Part shown: piece after piece, positions 1 through 11,715 of the stretch
Layout of the letters: each line of letters starts with the position of its first letter
How positions within the stretch are numbered: position 1 is the stretch's first letter
NCBI RefSeq assembly: GCF_030272615.1
Contig: NC_081413.1
Span: 184,249,451 to 184,313,450 of the forward strand
Source of the DNA: Cryptomeria japonica
Lineage: Eukaryota; Streptophyta; Pinopsida; Cupressales; Cupressaceae
Direction: 5' to 3'
DNA: 64,000 nucleotides
The notes under the pieces: model-generated
Seen by the model: only the letters and a program-made list of their open reading frames with translations
Database searches by the model: none
Told to the model about the DNA's origin: nothing
Program-made: the position numbers and the translations under genes

Positions 1-1957
1 TTTAATCTTATCCAATAAGTCTATACCACAAAAATTAAGGCCAGATCCATTGTCCACAAAGGTTCATTTTATAGCACTATCGTGGATAATAACCACAATC
101 ATAAGAGGATCATATCAATTTTGAATTTCAGAAGAAGGTAACTAATCTTGTGTGAATACAATTTGAGCTTTAGGTTTATTCGTAGGATCAATCAAAGAAG
201 CCATGTTATTAGGTGTCACTTCAGGTGGGACATCTAAGTTTTTCAAAGCATCTTGTAACATCCCATGATAAGCTGGTGAAGTTTGAACCAAATCCCAAAT
301 AGAAATCTTGGAAGGAGTAGCTCATACTCCTTACTAAGAGTTTGTGATATACAAGGTACTTGTGGAAGAATAGGTTGAGAGGGAGGAATTGAAGTTGGGA
401 TAACGAGAGGAGGACTAGGTTGCCAATTGCTTCTTGTGTTGTAAGTATGAGCAACCATATTATAACTCTCTCCAGTAATTTTCTTAGCATACTCATAAGG
501 GATCTTAGTAGGATAACCTCCTTGCATAGTAATAATAGGTTTCTTAGGAGTGCAAAAGGAATCATTAGCATAACCACCTTGAACCAGTAAGATAGGCTTA
601 CATGGGGAATTTTGAGAAGGACAAGCACCTTGAACTGTGAAGAGGGGTTTATTATGTGTTTCATTCACATGTATCAAATTGATTGAGGATGGTTTAGGAA
701 TATCAAAAATGTCCTTATGAATTTTAGAAGAAGAATAGACAAGATTGTTGGAATAATTGTTGATAGTCTCTTCTTGCACTAAAATGTTATCATGGATAAG
801 ACCAATTTTAGGAGGGAGACTAGAAGTAGGCATTGGCATATTAGGAAAGGTCATATCATCCTCTATCACCAAAGGATCTACATGGGGAATAAAATCTCTA
901 GGAGAAGGATCAACATTACTCTTTAAAGTCTCGCCTTTGAGAGAGAGATCTTTGAAAAAGATGTTAACCATCTTATCTTGAACTAGGGTATCCTTATGAG
1001 TAGAACCAAGTTGAGGAGAGGGAGATGCTTTACCTTTAGAGAAAAAATGATTGCGATTCATGGAAGGTGAGATGCTATCAAGAGAGTTATCAATCATGAT
1101 TTTATCCCCTTTGGCTAGGGTTCTCTCATGGGGGGAGAATAATCAACACCTTCTTCTAATGGTTCATCCCAAATAGTGAGGTCATTAGGAAAAGTATTAG
1201 AAATATATTGCACAAAGATGTCCTTATTTCTATTGCCAATTTTGGGAGAAGGGATAACATTGTTCATTAATTCTTCATCCTTAGGAAGGAGAGAATCACT
1301 ACATGTATTTAAATCATCCTATTTCCTCAAAATATCTTCAATAGGATCTTTATGGGAGAGAGAATTAGGGAAATTTATTATGATTTCATCTTCTTTCTCT
1401 AAGGCATCTTTAGGGGTAAGGAAAACTTTAGGAGAAGGGAAAGCCTTTCTCATTAATGCATTATCTCTAGTGGGAATTTTGTTGGAATCAAAAGAGGAAA
1501 TGCCATCACTAGGAAAAGTAGGGACAATACCATCTTCTTGCATAGAATGAACCTCATGAGGGGAGTATTCTTTAGGAGGGAGATGAACATCTTTCTCAAA
1601 AGATTCATGCTTAGGAAGGAGATCTTTGGAAGAAGTGCTCATAACCTCTTGTTGTACTAACATGCCCTCGTTGGTAAGACCAAATTTAGGAGAAGATAAG
1701 TCAATGTCCATCAATACCTTTTCACTTAGAGAGGAATAATGTAAGTAAGGTAAGGTAACATTAAGAAAAGTATTTATGATATCATCCTCTTCCTCTATGA
1801 TAGCTAGATGAGAAGGGCACATTCTAGGAGAATTGTCAAGATCACTCTTCAAATCTTCATCTTTAGAACATGGGAGAGTTTTAAAGGGATTGGTAACAAC
1901 TCTTTTAGGCACTAAAATTTTGTCATAGATAGGAGGAGTTTCTTTAAGAGGACCGTG
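1..1957 (-). pseudogene. Element C' internal region: decayed gag/protease ORF, truncated by the window edge
   Basis: Read on the minus strand, this stretch is a broken relative of the 1064-codon ORF of element C (13176-16370). Two long open pieces remain, 1912-1319 and 1097-243, separated by frame disruptions. They match C's N-terminal half segment by segment, including the shared motifs PKRVVTNPF, VQGGYANDSFCTPKKP and YNTR. Alignment continues to base 1, where bases 60-1 encode the retropepsin-like active-site stretch VDNGSGLN, so the rest of the protease and the G-patch lie outside the window. The copy is non-functional here. Homology to C is seen directly; assignment to a gypsy-type gag/protease follows from C. 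Confidence 0.85.
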
Positions 1958-2343
1958 TGCACTCCCGCCACGGTCCGATCAACTTTTCATCAAATTTTTA
2001 GGGTCGTTAGATATGATGATATTAGAGTGAATCCCAAAGTTACAGCTGATTTTGAGGTGTTTTGATATGTGAAATCAAGCCTTAAAGGTCAAAATAGGAC
2101 ATAATTAGGGTTTAAGATTAAATGATTTATTGGAGGAATAAAATAAAAAGGGGCACACTTAGGGTAAAGGGCCCAATTTTATGATGTATGAAGTGATGAA
2201 ATAGGACTTTAGATTTAATTAAATTAATTAGTTAAATGCTTAAAGGGAAATAATAATGCAAGATGCAAACACACTAAGGCGGGTGCTAAACTAAGTGTAA
2301 AATTGTACCACCCTAGCAAGGGTGTACAATTTACGACACTACA
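1950..2343 (-). repeat. Partial LTR of element C' (5' LTR start, internally deleted)
   Basis: On the minus strand this begins TGTAGTGTCGTAAATTGTA at 2343 and follows the first ~400 bases of C's LTR, including the conserved block ending in CACACGGTC. Near 1950 it jumps directly into gag sequence equivalent to about 13238 in C. The downstream ~1.3 kb of LTR, the PBS and the gag start, about 1.65 kb in all, are therefore missing. The terminal TG is at 2343-2342. The flank beyond is ATATA, but the other flank is outside the window, so no target duplication can be tested. Confidence 0.8.
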
Positions 2344-2407
2344 ATATATTTTACAATAATTTCGTTTCCACTTTCAACATAGACATTTTTGCATGCTTGG
2401 TGGGACA
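2344..2407 (+). other. LTR end and primer-binding-site remnant of an older gypsy element (element I)
   Basis: A likely LTR end (TTTCAACA, 2372-2379) is followed by TTTTTGCATGCTTGGTGGGA (2386-2405). This resembles element B's PBS region TTTTTGGCACGCCTGGTGGG with a missing G and a few substitutions. C' would then have inserted about 36 bp inside this LTR. The rest of the LTR would lie left of C', outside the window. The resemblance is seen; the element boundary is inferred. Confidence 0.5.
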
Positions 2408-2689
2408 CTAGTCCCTATTATCTAACATTTTATTGTTGTTTTAGTGTTTTCAAAGTTGTAAGTCCATAATTTGTGACAATTTTCAGGCGATTCCGTGTTT
2501 GTGACAATTTTTGTCGCGTTTTTGGTCTTGTCAGACTTTTCTATTTTCTGACGATCTTTTGCAAGTTTTTGACACATTTTTGTTAACTTCTTTTGCATCT
2601 AGGGTTTTTTTCAAATTCCAGAGTTCTTCTTTAGCTTTCTAGTTCTTACTACTTTTTTGGTAGTTGATTCGGATGCTCTTAATGCGTTT

Positions 2690-3240
2690 TTGGTCATTTT
2701 TGGTGCATATATGGTCATTTTTTATGTGTTTATGTGCTTATTGCTTTTTTGGTCATTCCTAGTATGTATACAATAATTTTTTATGCATTTATGTTCTTAC
2801 TATGTTTTTGGTCATTTGTACTGCATATACGATCATTTTTTATGCATTTATGTTCTTATTGCATTTTTGGTCATTCCTAGTGCGTATATGGTCATCTCTA
2901 ATGTGTTTGTGTTTTTACTGTATTTTTTTGTCATTCCTAGTGTGTATACGATAATTTTTAATGTGTTTATGTTCTAACTATGTTTTTTATCATTCCTAGA
3001 GCGTATATAGTCATTTCTTATGCATTTATGTTCTTGCTACATTTTTTGTCATTCTTGGTGCGTATATGGTTAGTTTTGATGTGTTTATGTTCTTACTATG
3101 TTTTTGGTCATCTCTGGCGAGTATATGGTCATTTCTGATGTGTTTATGTTCTTATGCATTTATGTTCATTCCTAACATGTATATGCTAACTCCTCATGTG
3201 TTTTTGGTCTATTTTGTTGCATTTGTGTTTCTGCAAGTTT
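2690..3240. repeat. Degenerate 60-bp minisatellite, about 8-9 units
   Basis: Units of about 60 bp recur head to tail around the cores TTGGTCATTCCTAG, GTATATGGTCATTT and GTGTTTATGTTCTTACTATG. The units diverge by roughly 10-25 percent, and the last is extended and irregular. Because 60 is divisible by three, short open frames run through the array on the plus strand (2783-2977, 3066-3287). These are a by-product of the period rather than genes. The array lies in the leader between the PBS remnant at 2386 and the gag fragment at 4380. Confidence 0.85.
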
Positions 3241-4379
3241 TCATGAGGCTTGAAGCATCCAAAGTTGTTTGTAGAAGACCCCTTTAACTTTATTTTGTGT
3301 TTAAATCTCTTTGTTTGTGGGTTGGGGTTATTTGGAAAATTAATAATTCATTTATGCTTGCAAGGGTAGTATAGGCATGTGAGAAAACACTTCAATTGGT
3401 GCTCTTAAAAATAATTTTATTTGAAGTGTTTGGTGCATTTGTATGTACTTATTGTAGAACCCTAGGTGTTTAATGGAAGTATCCTCTCTCATCCCCTTCA
3501 CGGATCTTGGGTGTAAGATAAATCATTAAACATCTCTTTTTCTTTTTAGAAGGGCCTACGTTAGAAACAAGGGGATGACCCTAAGTAGATCTTTCCTTCA
3601 GGCCGCTATATAAATTGGTTGAGACAAAAGTCAAGTCCTAACTAGCAGTTGCCTTTGTTGTACAATGTCAATTGAAAGGAGACCCTGTACCACACATTTA
3701 TGTGAGGTATCCTACACTCCTAGTAGTCTGGTTAAAGTTTTAAGTGGCTTGTTGGATGCTTGCAAGGTGTTGGTCCCCCAAACTGTGACTAGAAACCTTC
3801 TTAGTGGCCTACCCTATTTTTGATCAAACATCGTGGTGATTTTAGTGCAAGGACATAGCTGATTTTGCCCCCAAGATACTCACCATATGAATCCCTTGAG
3901 ATGAGATAGAAATCCTTGTCTTAGCATAAGCTACTTGTAGCTTTTCAGGGAGAGGTTGATTGAGTCATCCTTCTAGTCTTGGAGGCCCCTACCTATCCTC
4001 TCTCGCAAAGACTATAATTTATACACCCATTTTAGGTGTCCCTACATTTTAGTTGATGAAGATTCCAATTTGTTGGTTGAATTTATCGCCATGAGACCTT
4101 GACCTTAGGGATAGGAAGTGTTTGAAGTGTATTTTATTGTGTTTGGATCCATAGAAATTGGGCTAACTTTGGCCTATTGGACATACACATTGCACTCATA
4201 TTTTGACAAAACACCAATAGACATTGTGTCTTCTTGCCACAAACACATACAACTCAAACTCAAAATTCAAGGATTGGTTTGAAAAAAAGGTTATGGAAGT
4301 TAAAGCGTTTAGGTCAAATCCCCAAAATCACTCACACATTTCTTCAAACAATAAAATCTGAAAATAACTTCTAGAATAC
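3241..4379 (+). other. Non-coding leader of element I, no gene seen
   Basis: No long frame or recognisable domain is present. The position between an LTR/PBS remnant and a gag fragment in the same orientation makes it the probable remainder of a long gypsy leader or an eroded gag N-terminus. Nothing further can be supported. Confidence 0.4.
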
Positions 4380-5123
4380 ACTTACAAGAGAGAAAGAAAG
4401 TTTACACCTTTGGGTGAACCAATAGAATCAACCTTGCAAAAACTTGTTGCCAATAAACTTATTACTCTTCTCAAGAATGAACATTTTGAGCCTAGAATAA
4501 AACCCTCATGGTGGACTGATAATGAATTTTGTGAATACCATAGGAGCCATGGACATAAAAATTCCAATTCCTACAAGATTAAAAACCTCATCAAGCACCT
4601 TATTGATCAAGGTGACATTACCATTGAAGAAAACAAAAAAGAAAAATCACAAGGGCCCAAAGAAAAATAAAAAATCATGTGGATTCCTAAGTTTCTCATA
4701 GAAGAAATGCATTCCAAAGAACCACAAAGGAAAGAAAAATAAAAACCCATGTGGATTCCCAAGTTTCTCATAAAATACATGCATCCAAAAGAAAAATCAA
4801 AATTGGTATCCAAGCTTTCTATTCCAAGGGCTTCCTTCACTCCTCCCTCTAAACATCTCCCAAAACTCACTAGCTTGAATCCTCCATCATCTCCTTCATC
4901 CATTTCGGGTCCTTATGTCCCAAAATCCTCATCCACTTCTCCACCAAAATCTCAAAGTCCAAAATCCATCACCCCTCCATCACTCCACCACCTCTCAAGG
5001 TGTGTGCCAATGTGGATCTTGCCAACATTTTCATCCATCACTACACAAGTTTTCCAACACCCCATCCATTATCCAGCACCTATTTTCTATCCTTCTATTC
5101 TGCCCATCCAATCCTTTGCATAA
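4380..5123 (+). pseudogene. Ty3/gypsy gag fragment (C-terminal zinc-knuckle-like region)
   Basis: From about 4385 the frame reads a gypsy-gag-like block: a GEPIESTLQKLV segment, then CEYHRSHGHK and a following KNLIKHLIDQGDI helix. Plant gypsy gag proteins carry this arrangement, with C-x2-H-x4-H-x4-C normally closing the knuckle; here the last Cys is Ser/Tyr. The frame stops at 4670. A short local duplication of the ATGTGGATTCC... segment follows (about 4677 and 4749). Beyond it is a Pro/Ser-rich linker open to 5123. No protease or RT follows before element A starts at 5425, so this is a truncated relic. Family call is moderately sure; element membership with 2386 is inferred. Confidence 0.6.
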
Positions 5124-5424
5124 ATACTTAACTCTTCCATCTAATCATCCATTTCATCTCCCTTTACTATCACCTTACCAACATCTTTGAGCATACTTTC
5201 AATATCCATGGTCCATTGTAGCACATCTTTTTAGGGGTACTATCAAAAGAATAATAAGATTCTTGATTCCTTCCTCTATCTTCTATCATGTATCCATTAT
5301 CTTCCATAAAAAAAGTAAAGTGAAATACTTTGTCCAATGGTGAAAACCACATCTTGTGACATTTGGGCAAGTACCATGATGAAAACCTGGAAAACATGTG
5401 TCATGTGTAATCCATTTTCCTCTT

Positions 5425-7315
5425 TGTTACCTATAATTTTTAAACTTTTTCTAAGTCATAAACCTTTGTTGACGACCCTCCTTTCTGCTCTTGTCGCGAC
5501 TTTCCAAAGTTTCTTAACCTTCGTTGCGGGGTTCTAAAATTTTAAAAATGTCTGACCACCCGACATACCTAGGGGAGCTTGTGAAAGTTCAGATGCCATG
5601 AGAAAGATCGGACTTATGACCATCTTTCAAAGAGTTCAAAGGTTTCAGAATTGCCCGACCTTCTGAATTCCCAACATCTGTTATGTTGTGTTAAAGTTGG
5701 GTTTCCTCAAAGTTCTAAAGGACAGCTCTGATTTCAAAGAAAGGACATTTTGATGACATAACTCCAAGTTCATTTAGTAACTCACAGAGGTATCCACACG
5801 AGTGGCGATAAGGATAGGTCATGCTTGAGTGCCACCGAAATTAAATGAGTCTGCCAGTTGGTGAGAATAATTGCCTCCTAGTGTTACTCTCTTCGTCCTC
5901 ATCAGCTACCACACCATGCACAACTTCAAGGAAATGAATCAAGGGATGATTTAAAAAGTACCATCATTAATGATGATTAAACAATTAAGGAAATGAAAAA
6001 GGTGGTGGCATGCATTACAACATCTGGTGTTGTCTTTTTTGGAGAAACATTAATATACCACCCTTGAAGATAGCTAAAAAAAAATTGTCATGATTTGCCT
6101 GCAAAAGAATGGTTTTGCCACATGACGACAAATTGCCATTTCATAATCCAGATTTGAATTGGCCGGAGAAAAAGTAGGAGAATATAGTCTGACAGTTATA
6201 GTCTTTTGCATGGAAAGCACGTACTGATTTTAGTGAGTATAGAAAAATTGTCGATATACTAGGGAAGATTGCAGAACAAGTTGTGAATCATGAACAATGT
6301 TTACAAGACGAGCTCACAGCAGGAAGATACCCAGATAATCCACCTCAACAAGATGGTGCTTAAAGATAAGAAAGGCCTCGTGGTGCAATCAGATGTTGAA
6401 GAGTTGTAGGAAGACATTCTCATGGATTTGACTAACTTTTTTTGAGATACCATGCTTGACGAGGAAAAATTTAGTGACATTCACTTAACGTTGATTGAAG
6501 AAGAAGAAAAAGAAGAGATTGACAAAAGGATCGTAAAACAACATCTGACGCTTGATGTTGGAACCTAAGTCCGGTGACTTTATAGACTTGCAGTCGTGTG
6601 ATGAATCATAGGTCTTATGGTTTTGTGATGGGTTATAGTTTTTGTTATTTAATGGATCTTTTTTTAGTTTTGGGAACAGTCACTTTCAAGACCGTTATCT
6701 TTAAAGGAACTATTTCTTGAAATGAAAAAGACTTGGGGGGAATAGTTATAAATAAGTTGATTAGTAGATTTAGAGGATCTTTTGGGCAAAATTTGTTTTA
6801 CACTTAAGAGCATAAACTTCTTTAAGCATATTTTTGTTTTACTATTTTGAATATCGAAAACTGGTGGTGGTTTTCAAATATACGTAATCTTTGAATTATG
6901 GTGTGTGGATGTCTTCTGTTCTTTCGAATGGTTATCAATGGATGAATTTATATTTGAGATGGTGAATGGTTTAAATTTTATGTTGCTACAAGAATATTGT
7001 CTGTGAATGATATTTTGTGGTAATCTGGATGATTGAAAATATGGAAAATCTAAAAATAGTGTCTTGTATTTATGTGTACCTTTACAAAGCTTTCTGGTTA
7101 AAATCTCTTTCCTTACATTCTTTTGGGTTAAAAGCATTGTGGTTAATTCTTTATTCATTGAATATTATATGAAGGTAGCTGCCACCTTATAAAATATAAA
7201 ATAAGCAAAGAATAAGTCTATAGATAGTTTGTTTAGACTGGTTCAACTATGGTTACATTTGTCACCTTTGTGGGCATGAGAATATAGAGTTAGGTGATAA
7301 ATCTGTCAACCAACA
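5425..7315 (+). repeat. 5' LTR of element A
   Basis: Starts TGTTACCTATAATTTTTAAA. The first ~515 bp recur at 9133-9646 with roughly 10 percent mismatch, as expected of a 5'/3' LTR pair of an old element. The proposed end is ACCAACA at 7315, immediately before a PBS, giving a TGTT...AACA terminal inverted repeat. A TATA-like TATAAATAA lies near 6748. Coding-like decayed sequence at about 6000-6570 (acidic, Glu/Lys-rich) sits inside the span, which is unusual for an LTR. It leaves open the alternative that the LTR is only ~520 bp and something else fills 5946-7315. Confidence 0.55.
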
Positions 7316-7321
7316 GATTTT

Positions 7322-7339
7322 TGGTGACTCTGTTGGGGA
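7322..7339 (+). other. Primer-binding site of element A
   Basis: TGGTGACTCTGTTGGGGA follows the LTR end after a short GATTTT spacer. The identical 18-mer, with the same preceding GATTTT, occurs at 55811-55828 in element E, so A and E use the same primer type. The tRNA was not identified. Confidence 0.65.
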
Positions 7340-7429
7340 AAGTGAAAGGATTGGTGCTTTCTTGCTATATAATGGTGTCTTTCCATAAATAAGGTTGGTG
7401 ACTCTGTTAAATTAAAGGATCTTAGAAAG

Positions 7430-8793
7430 ATGGTTTGAGATCAAACTAAGAAAAGGAATCAACCAAAATGAAGGCGGTCCACACCAACTTTCCAAGAAAT
7501 ACTGACTGAAGATGATGATGTAATTCATTCATTTTGGAATGCTTTTAAAGAAAGCATCTATGTAGTTGAGAGGAGGTAGTTCGATCCATATGAAGACCAC
7601 AAATTTGCGCTGCTTCTTAAAAGCATATATCATAGATATTATTTACTCAAGGATCTCAACCAAGAAACTCATCAGTTGTAGGCAACATTGGAGAGGTTGA
7701 AGCTACTTGAAAAGGAACTTGGATATGATGATTGTTGTGTCTCTTCATATCCTCATTACTCCCGTAATCTTTCTTCCATGGATGGAGGAGATGGTGTGCC
7801 ATGGAATTTGTATCAAGATGAAAGTAAAAAGTTTGAATCTTCTTTGATATGCATGCAAATGGAAAATATTGAGCAACCACTCATCTCTCTCAAAAGAGAA
7901 GTATTATGAGGAGAACATAAAAATGTCTTTATTCCTGATCGGTTCTTGAGAGATTCAAATAATGATTTTCGGTCTGAAATAGAGGATAAAGATGGTCATA
8001 TCATTGAAATTGATGTAGATGCATTTATTTGCAATTTTGGTGAAACAAATAGAGGTACGAATGAAATTGTACCTGACTCTTCTTTTCCTTCTGAATTGGA
8101 AACTTTTTCTTTTAATATAGATGAAAGGATCAAGAAAAGGATAATATCTTGCATGGGGCTGCAAAAGAACCTTTAGATTATAGTACAGAAATGGAGGTTT
8201 TTATTTTTAATGATGTTGACCAAATACTTGAGGATGTTGAAAGAAAGATTGAAAATCTAATTGATATGGAAGGAACCGGTCAATCAAATTTTTATATAAT
8301 GCAGTCTGAATATTCTTTTTTCAGTTTTCTTGATCAAGCAAGTGCAGAAACGGAGGTAATGTGTTCTTCCGATTTCGAGAACCCTTTTCATGAAAATGAT
8401 GTCATGCAAACTCAAGAAGCTCCAACTCAAATTCTTTGTTCTTATGCTGATGATAAAAGTAAGATTGAAGAATATGATGATTTGATAATGAAGTTTGTTG
8501 GTATGAGTAAAGAACATTGTACTTTTAGTGATGATTTCATCTATGTAAAAAATGAAGAGGACATCTCTATTAAAATTGATCCCATCCTAGAGGAGTATAA
8601 TCTTGAGAAGATGCGGTCATTAGTTGCATGTATGAAAATTGGTTTATCCTGTGATAAAAAAGAGGAATGTTTGGTCTTGGATATCTTTGATGAAATTAAT
8701 GAAGTAATGAAGTGGATTATGATTTTGGAACTTATGATGAAAAGTGGCTTTTGGGTTGCATACTGGTGTGTAAAGGCTTCTTGCACAAGTTGA
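7430..8793 (+). pseudogene. Decayed ORF of unknown family inside element A
   Basis: One frame (codons starting at positions = 2 mod 3) stays mostly coding-like from about 7430 to 8176, interrupted by a few TAG/TGA codons. It then continues after a frameshift as an open stretch at 8149-8793. The product would be about 450 residues, acidic, with many Asp/Glu/Ile/Phe and no membrane segment or zinc knuckle. I see no retropepsin DSG/DTG, RT YxDD, RNase H or integrase signature. Its place directly after a PBS suggests a gag-position protein, but I do not recognise it. The element is non-autonomous as seen. Confidence 0.5.
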
Positions 8794-9132
8794 GTCTCCA
8801 GTGGACTTGCATGTTATTCTTGGGTCTACCAGTGTTTCACAGAAGTACACTTCTTTTCCGCAGTGGGTTATATTTTTCACAACCCATGAACAATTTTGCA
8901 TGAGTTGCCTAGATCTTTCCCAAGGTGAGGGGCTCCACCCTTGTATATATTTGTAAATATATTTTTGTTGTGTTGTAGTTTTTAATTAGTTTTGGCTTGT
9001 AATTTTTGGTGTGCCCTATTCCCATCCACCCTCTTGCAAGTTGTTCCCTGACTCTGTTGCCCATTTTTACGCACCGATCTAAGTTTTGAAGTTCTCTGCG
9101 TCTTGCTAGTCCTAGTCCCCATTCAGAGCTCA
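8794..9132 (+). other. 3' untranslated region of element A
   Basis: No gene is seen. It contains a run rich in pyrimidines and CT (about 9010-9125) directly before the 3' LTR. A classical polypurine tract is not visible immediately upstream of 9133, which weakens the element model a little. Confidence 0.4.
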
Positions 9133-9646
9133 TGTTACCTATAATTTTTAAACTTTTGCTAAGTCATAAACCTTTGTTGAAGACCCTTCTTTCTCCCCTT
9201 GTCGCGGCTTTCCTGAGTTTCTTAACCTTTGTCACATGGTTCTAAACTTTTAAAAATGTCCGACCACCTGACATACCTAAGAGAGCTTGTTAAAGTTTGG
9301 ATGCCATGAGAAAGATCAAACTTACGACCATCTTTCAAAGAGTTTGAAGGTTTTTAAATTGACCGACCTTACGACTTCCCGACATCTATTATGTTGTGTT
9401 AAAGCTGGGTTTCCTCGAAATTCTTAAGGATAACTCTGATTTCAAAGAAAGGACATTTTGATGACATATCTCCAAGTTCATTTAGTAACTCGCAAAGGTA
9501 GCCATACGAGTGGCGGTAAGGGTAGGTCATGCTTGAGTGCCGCCGGAATTAAATGAGTCTACCATTTGGTGAGAATAACTACCTCCTATTGTTACTCTCT
9601 TGGTCCTCATCAACTATTGCGTCGTGCACAACTTCTAGGAAACAAA
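9133..9646 (+). repeat. 3' LTR of element A, interrupted by element B
   Basis: Begins TGTTACCTATAATTTTTAAA and matches 5425-5946 throughout with scattered substitutions. The match stops exactly where TGTTGCC of element B begins at 9647. The remainder of this LTR would be expected beyond B's 3' LTR but was lost at the 28486/28487 junction. Confidence 0.75.
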
Positions 9647-11168
9647 TGTTGCCTATTTTCATCATGACTCAAACGGGTAGAGATGAATTGCATTCATTCA
9701 TATTGAAAAGGTACACAAATGTCCTACTGAACATCATTGATCTAAATTTGTTTACAGTTATCATTTTCAGTTTTTGTGCAAATACATAAGACAAAGGAAT
9801 ATTCTACATTTGCATAAATTATGTATTTGTATTCATAATATAAAAATGAGAGTCCCACACAAGCTGTGGGATTAGCCTCATTTGATTCATGATGCATGAA
9901 ATAAGTAAAGAATACATTTGATAAATGTAAATGGTATAGCTAACTGTAATGAAAAAGACAAAAGGGAAGTGTTCCATCATTGCCTACGCGGTGATATCTG
10001 AGCTTTTGTCTTTCTTCTAGCTGTGGTTGAATGTCTCAAAGAAGGCAGCTCTAGGTTCTCCTAGTCCTACAAAAATAAATAAAAGAGAAAAGATTAGAGA
10101 AAAACTCGAAGCAATGATGAAACAAATGCAATCAACACTTCTACATCAAAATTAGAGATATCACATACAGTCATCAAAGGCGTCCATTAAGTGTTTAGTC
10201 ATCAAGATCAAAAGGAAAAAAGGAGTTCAAGTTCACTGAAGCTTTCAGCTTCATCATGTTTTTGCTAATATGTTTGTTCATTGTGGAGGCAAAAGTCTTG
10301 ATGCTGATTTATGAATTATGCATGTGGGATAAAATGGGCTCCCACAAGTGTTGAGCCCAGCGTGCAAGTAATCTAAGGACAAGGAGCTGCAATATAGAAT
10401 ATCAGTGTCCAAAATGTGACAAGAGCTGCAATATAAAAAATATCATTGTCCAAAATGCTACAGGAGGAATAAAAATGTAGCAGTAAACAGTTGCAAATAG
10501 ATATAATGCAACGAGTTTCAGTATGCATGTCACTATCAAAATGTGATAGAAAAACACAGAAAATGCACAAGATACAGGAGAATATAAGTTACATTGATAA
10601 CAAGTACAAGACTAAGCATTCAATGGCAGTGTGTGCCAACATTGAAGAAGTGATAGCCCATGCCTAAATACCACTAATGTCGTCATGCGAGTGGTAACAA
10701 CAATACAAAATATCACTGTAAAAAATGTGACAAAAAGTGTAACAAAAGAATATCATTGTCCAAAATGTCACAGGGAGGACAAAAGTGCATCATATGCAAC
10801 ATTCAAATAGGCATACATTGAGAACAGTAAAGATAAAACAATAGTGTGCATATGCAGATATATATGTTACAGTGAGCTTCAGGCATCTATGGCAGAATAA
10901 AGCTTTGCTATTTGCAGTTTTTTCGAGATTAATGTCGAAATTCGATGAGATAGTGAAATGTTGCAACTTAGATGTTGTCCTTTCTTTTAAGTCAAATCAT
11001 ATTTCTGAAAATTGCAACCATCAGAAATGAAAGGTGACTGTAGTTGTGTAAGAATTCTATACAATAATCATAGTCGATACACATTTTGGGGTTTTTCAAA
11101 CCCAGTATTTCATAATTACAACTTTTGGCCATGAGGTTCGGCCTTAGGGTTTCTGAGCAAAACAAAAC
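9647..11168 (+). repeat. 5' LTR of element B, first part
   Basis: Starts TGTTGCCTATTTTCATCA. Bases 9647-10270 match 27865-28486, the 3' LTR. The segment holds four diverged copies of a motif resembling ATATCATTGTCCAAAATG (about 10399, 10440, 10708, 10750). It stops at the AAAAC target duplication of element C (11164-11168). Confidence 0.8.
11164..11168 (+). repeat. Target-site duplication of element C, left copy
   Basis: AAAAC directly precedes C's 5' LTR and is repeated at 19345-19349 directly after its 3' LTR. Joining the flanks gives continuous B-LTR sequence. Confidence 0.85.
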
Positions 11169-11707
11169 TATAGCGTCGTAAATTGTACGCACTTGCTAAA
11201 GTGGTACAATTTCACACCTAGTTTAGCACCCGCCTTGGCGCATGTTGCATTTTGCATTGCATTTCCCCTTTAGCACTTAATTAATCAAATTAATTAGGTC
11301 TAAGGTCCTATTTCATCATCTTCCACATCATAAAGTTGGGCCCTTTCATTAAAGTGTGCCCCTTTCATTTTATTCCTCCAATACATCATTTAATCAAAAA
11401 CCCTAATTAGGTCCTATTTTGAACTTGGGGGCTTGATTTCGGGGGTCAAAACATCTTGAAATCACCTGTAACTTCGGGATTCACTCTAAAATCATCATAT
11501 CCGACGGCCCTAAAAATTTGGTGAAAAGTTGTCGAGACCATGGCGCTCGGAGAGGACCATGGCGCCCGGAGTGCACACGGTCCCAGACATTTTTCCCAAA
11601 ATTTTAGGAGCACGATCCAATCATAAAATAAAGCTTAACCCCAAGAAATTGGTGGGAGATTCAATCTCTAAGTCGGCCTAAAGTTGAAATTAAGACCTAG
11701 GGTTTCC

Positions 11708-11715
11708 TATATAAG
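11708..11715 (+). promoter_or_regulatory. TATA box in the 5' LTR of element C
   Basis: TATATAAG in an otherwise ordinary stretch, conserved at 18203-18210 in the 3' LTR. A comparable CTATATAAG is found in the minus-strand LTR G (about 50574-50582). Transcription would start a few tens of bases downstream, making the following ~1.1 kb the transcribed leader. Confidence 0.6.

Noticed and set aside
757-1550. Plus-strand frames at 757-981 and 1176-1550
   Set aside because: They are antisense shadows of the minus-strand gag/protease relic C', which has matching homology to the ORF of C on its own strand.
2783-3287. Two open frames (64 and 73 codons) rich in Phe/Tyr/Val
   Set aside because: They run through the 60-bp minisatellite; the openness follows from the period being a multiple of three, and the translated repeats are not conserved as protein.
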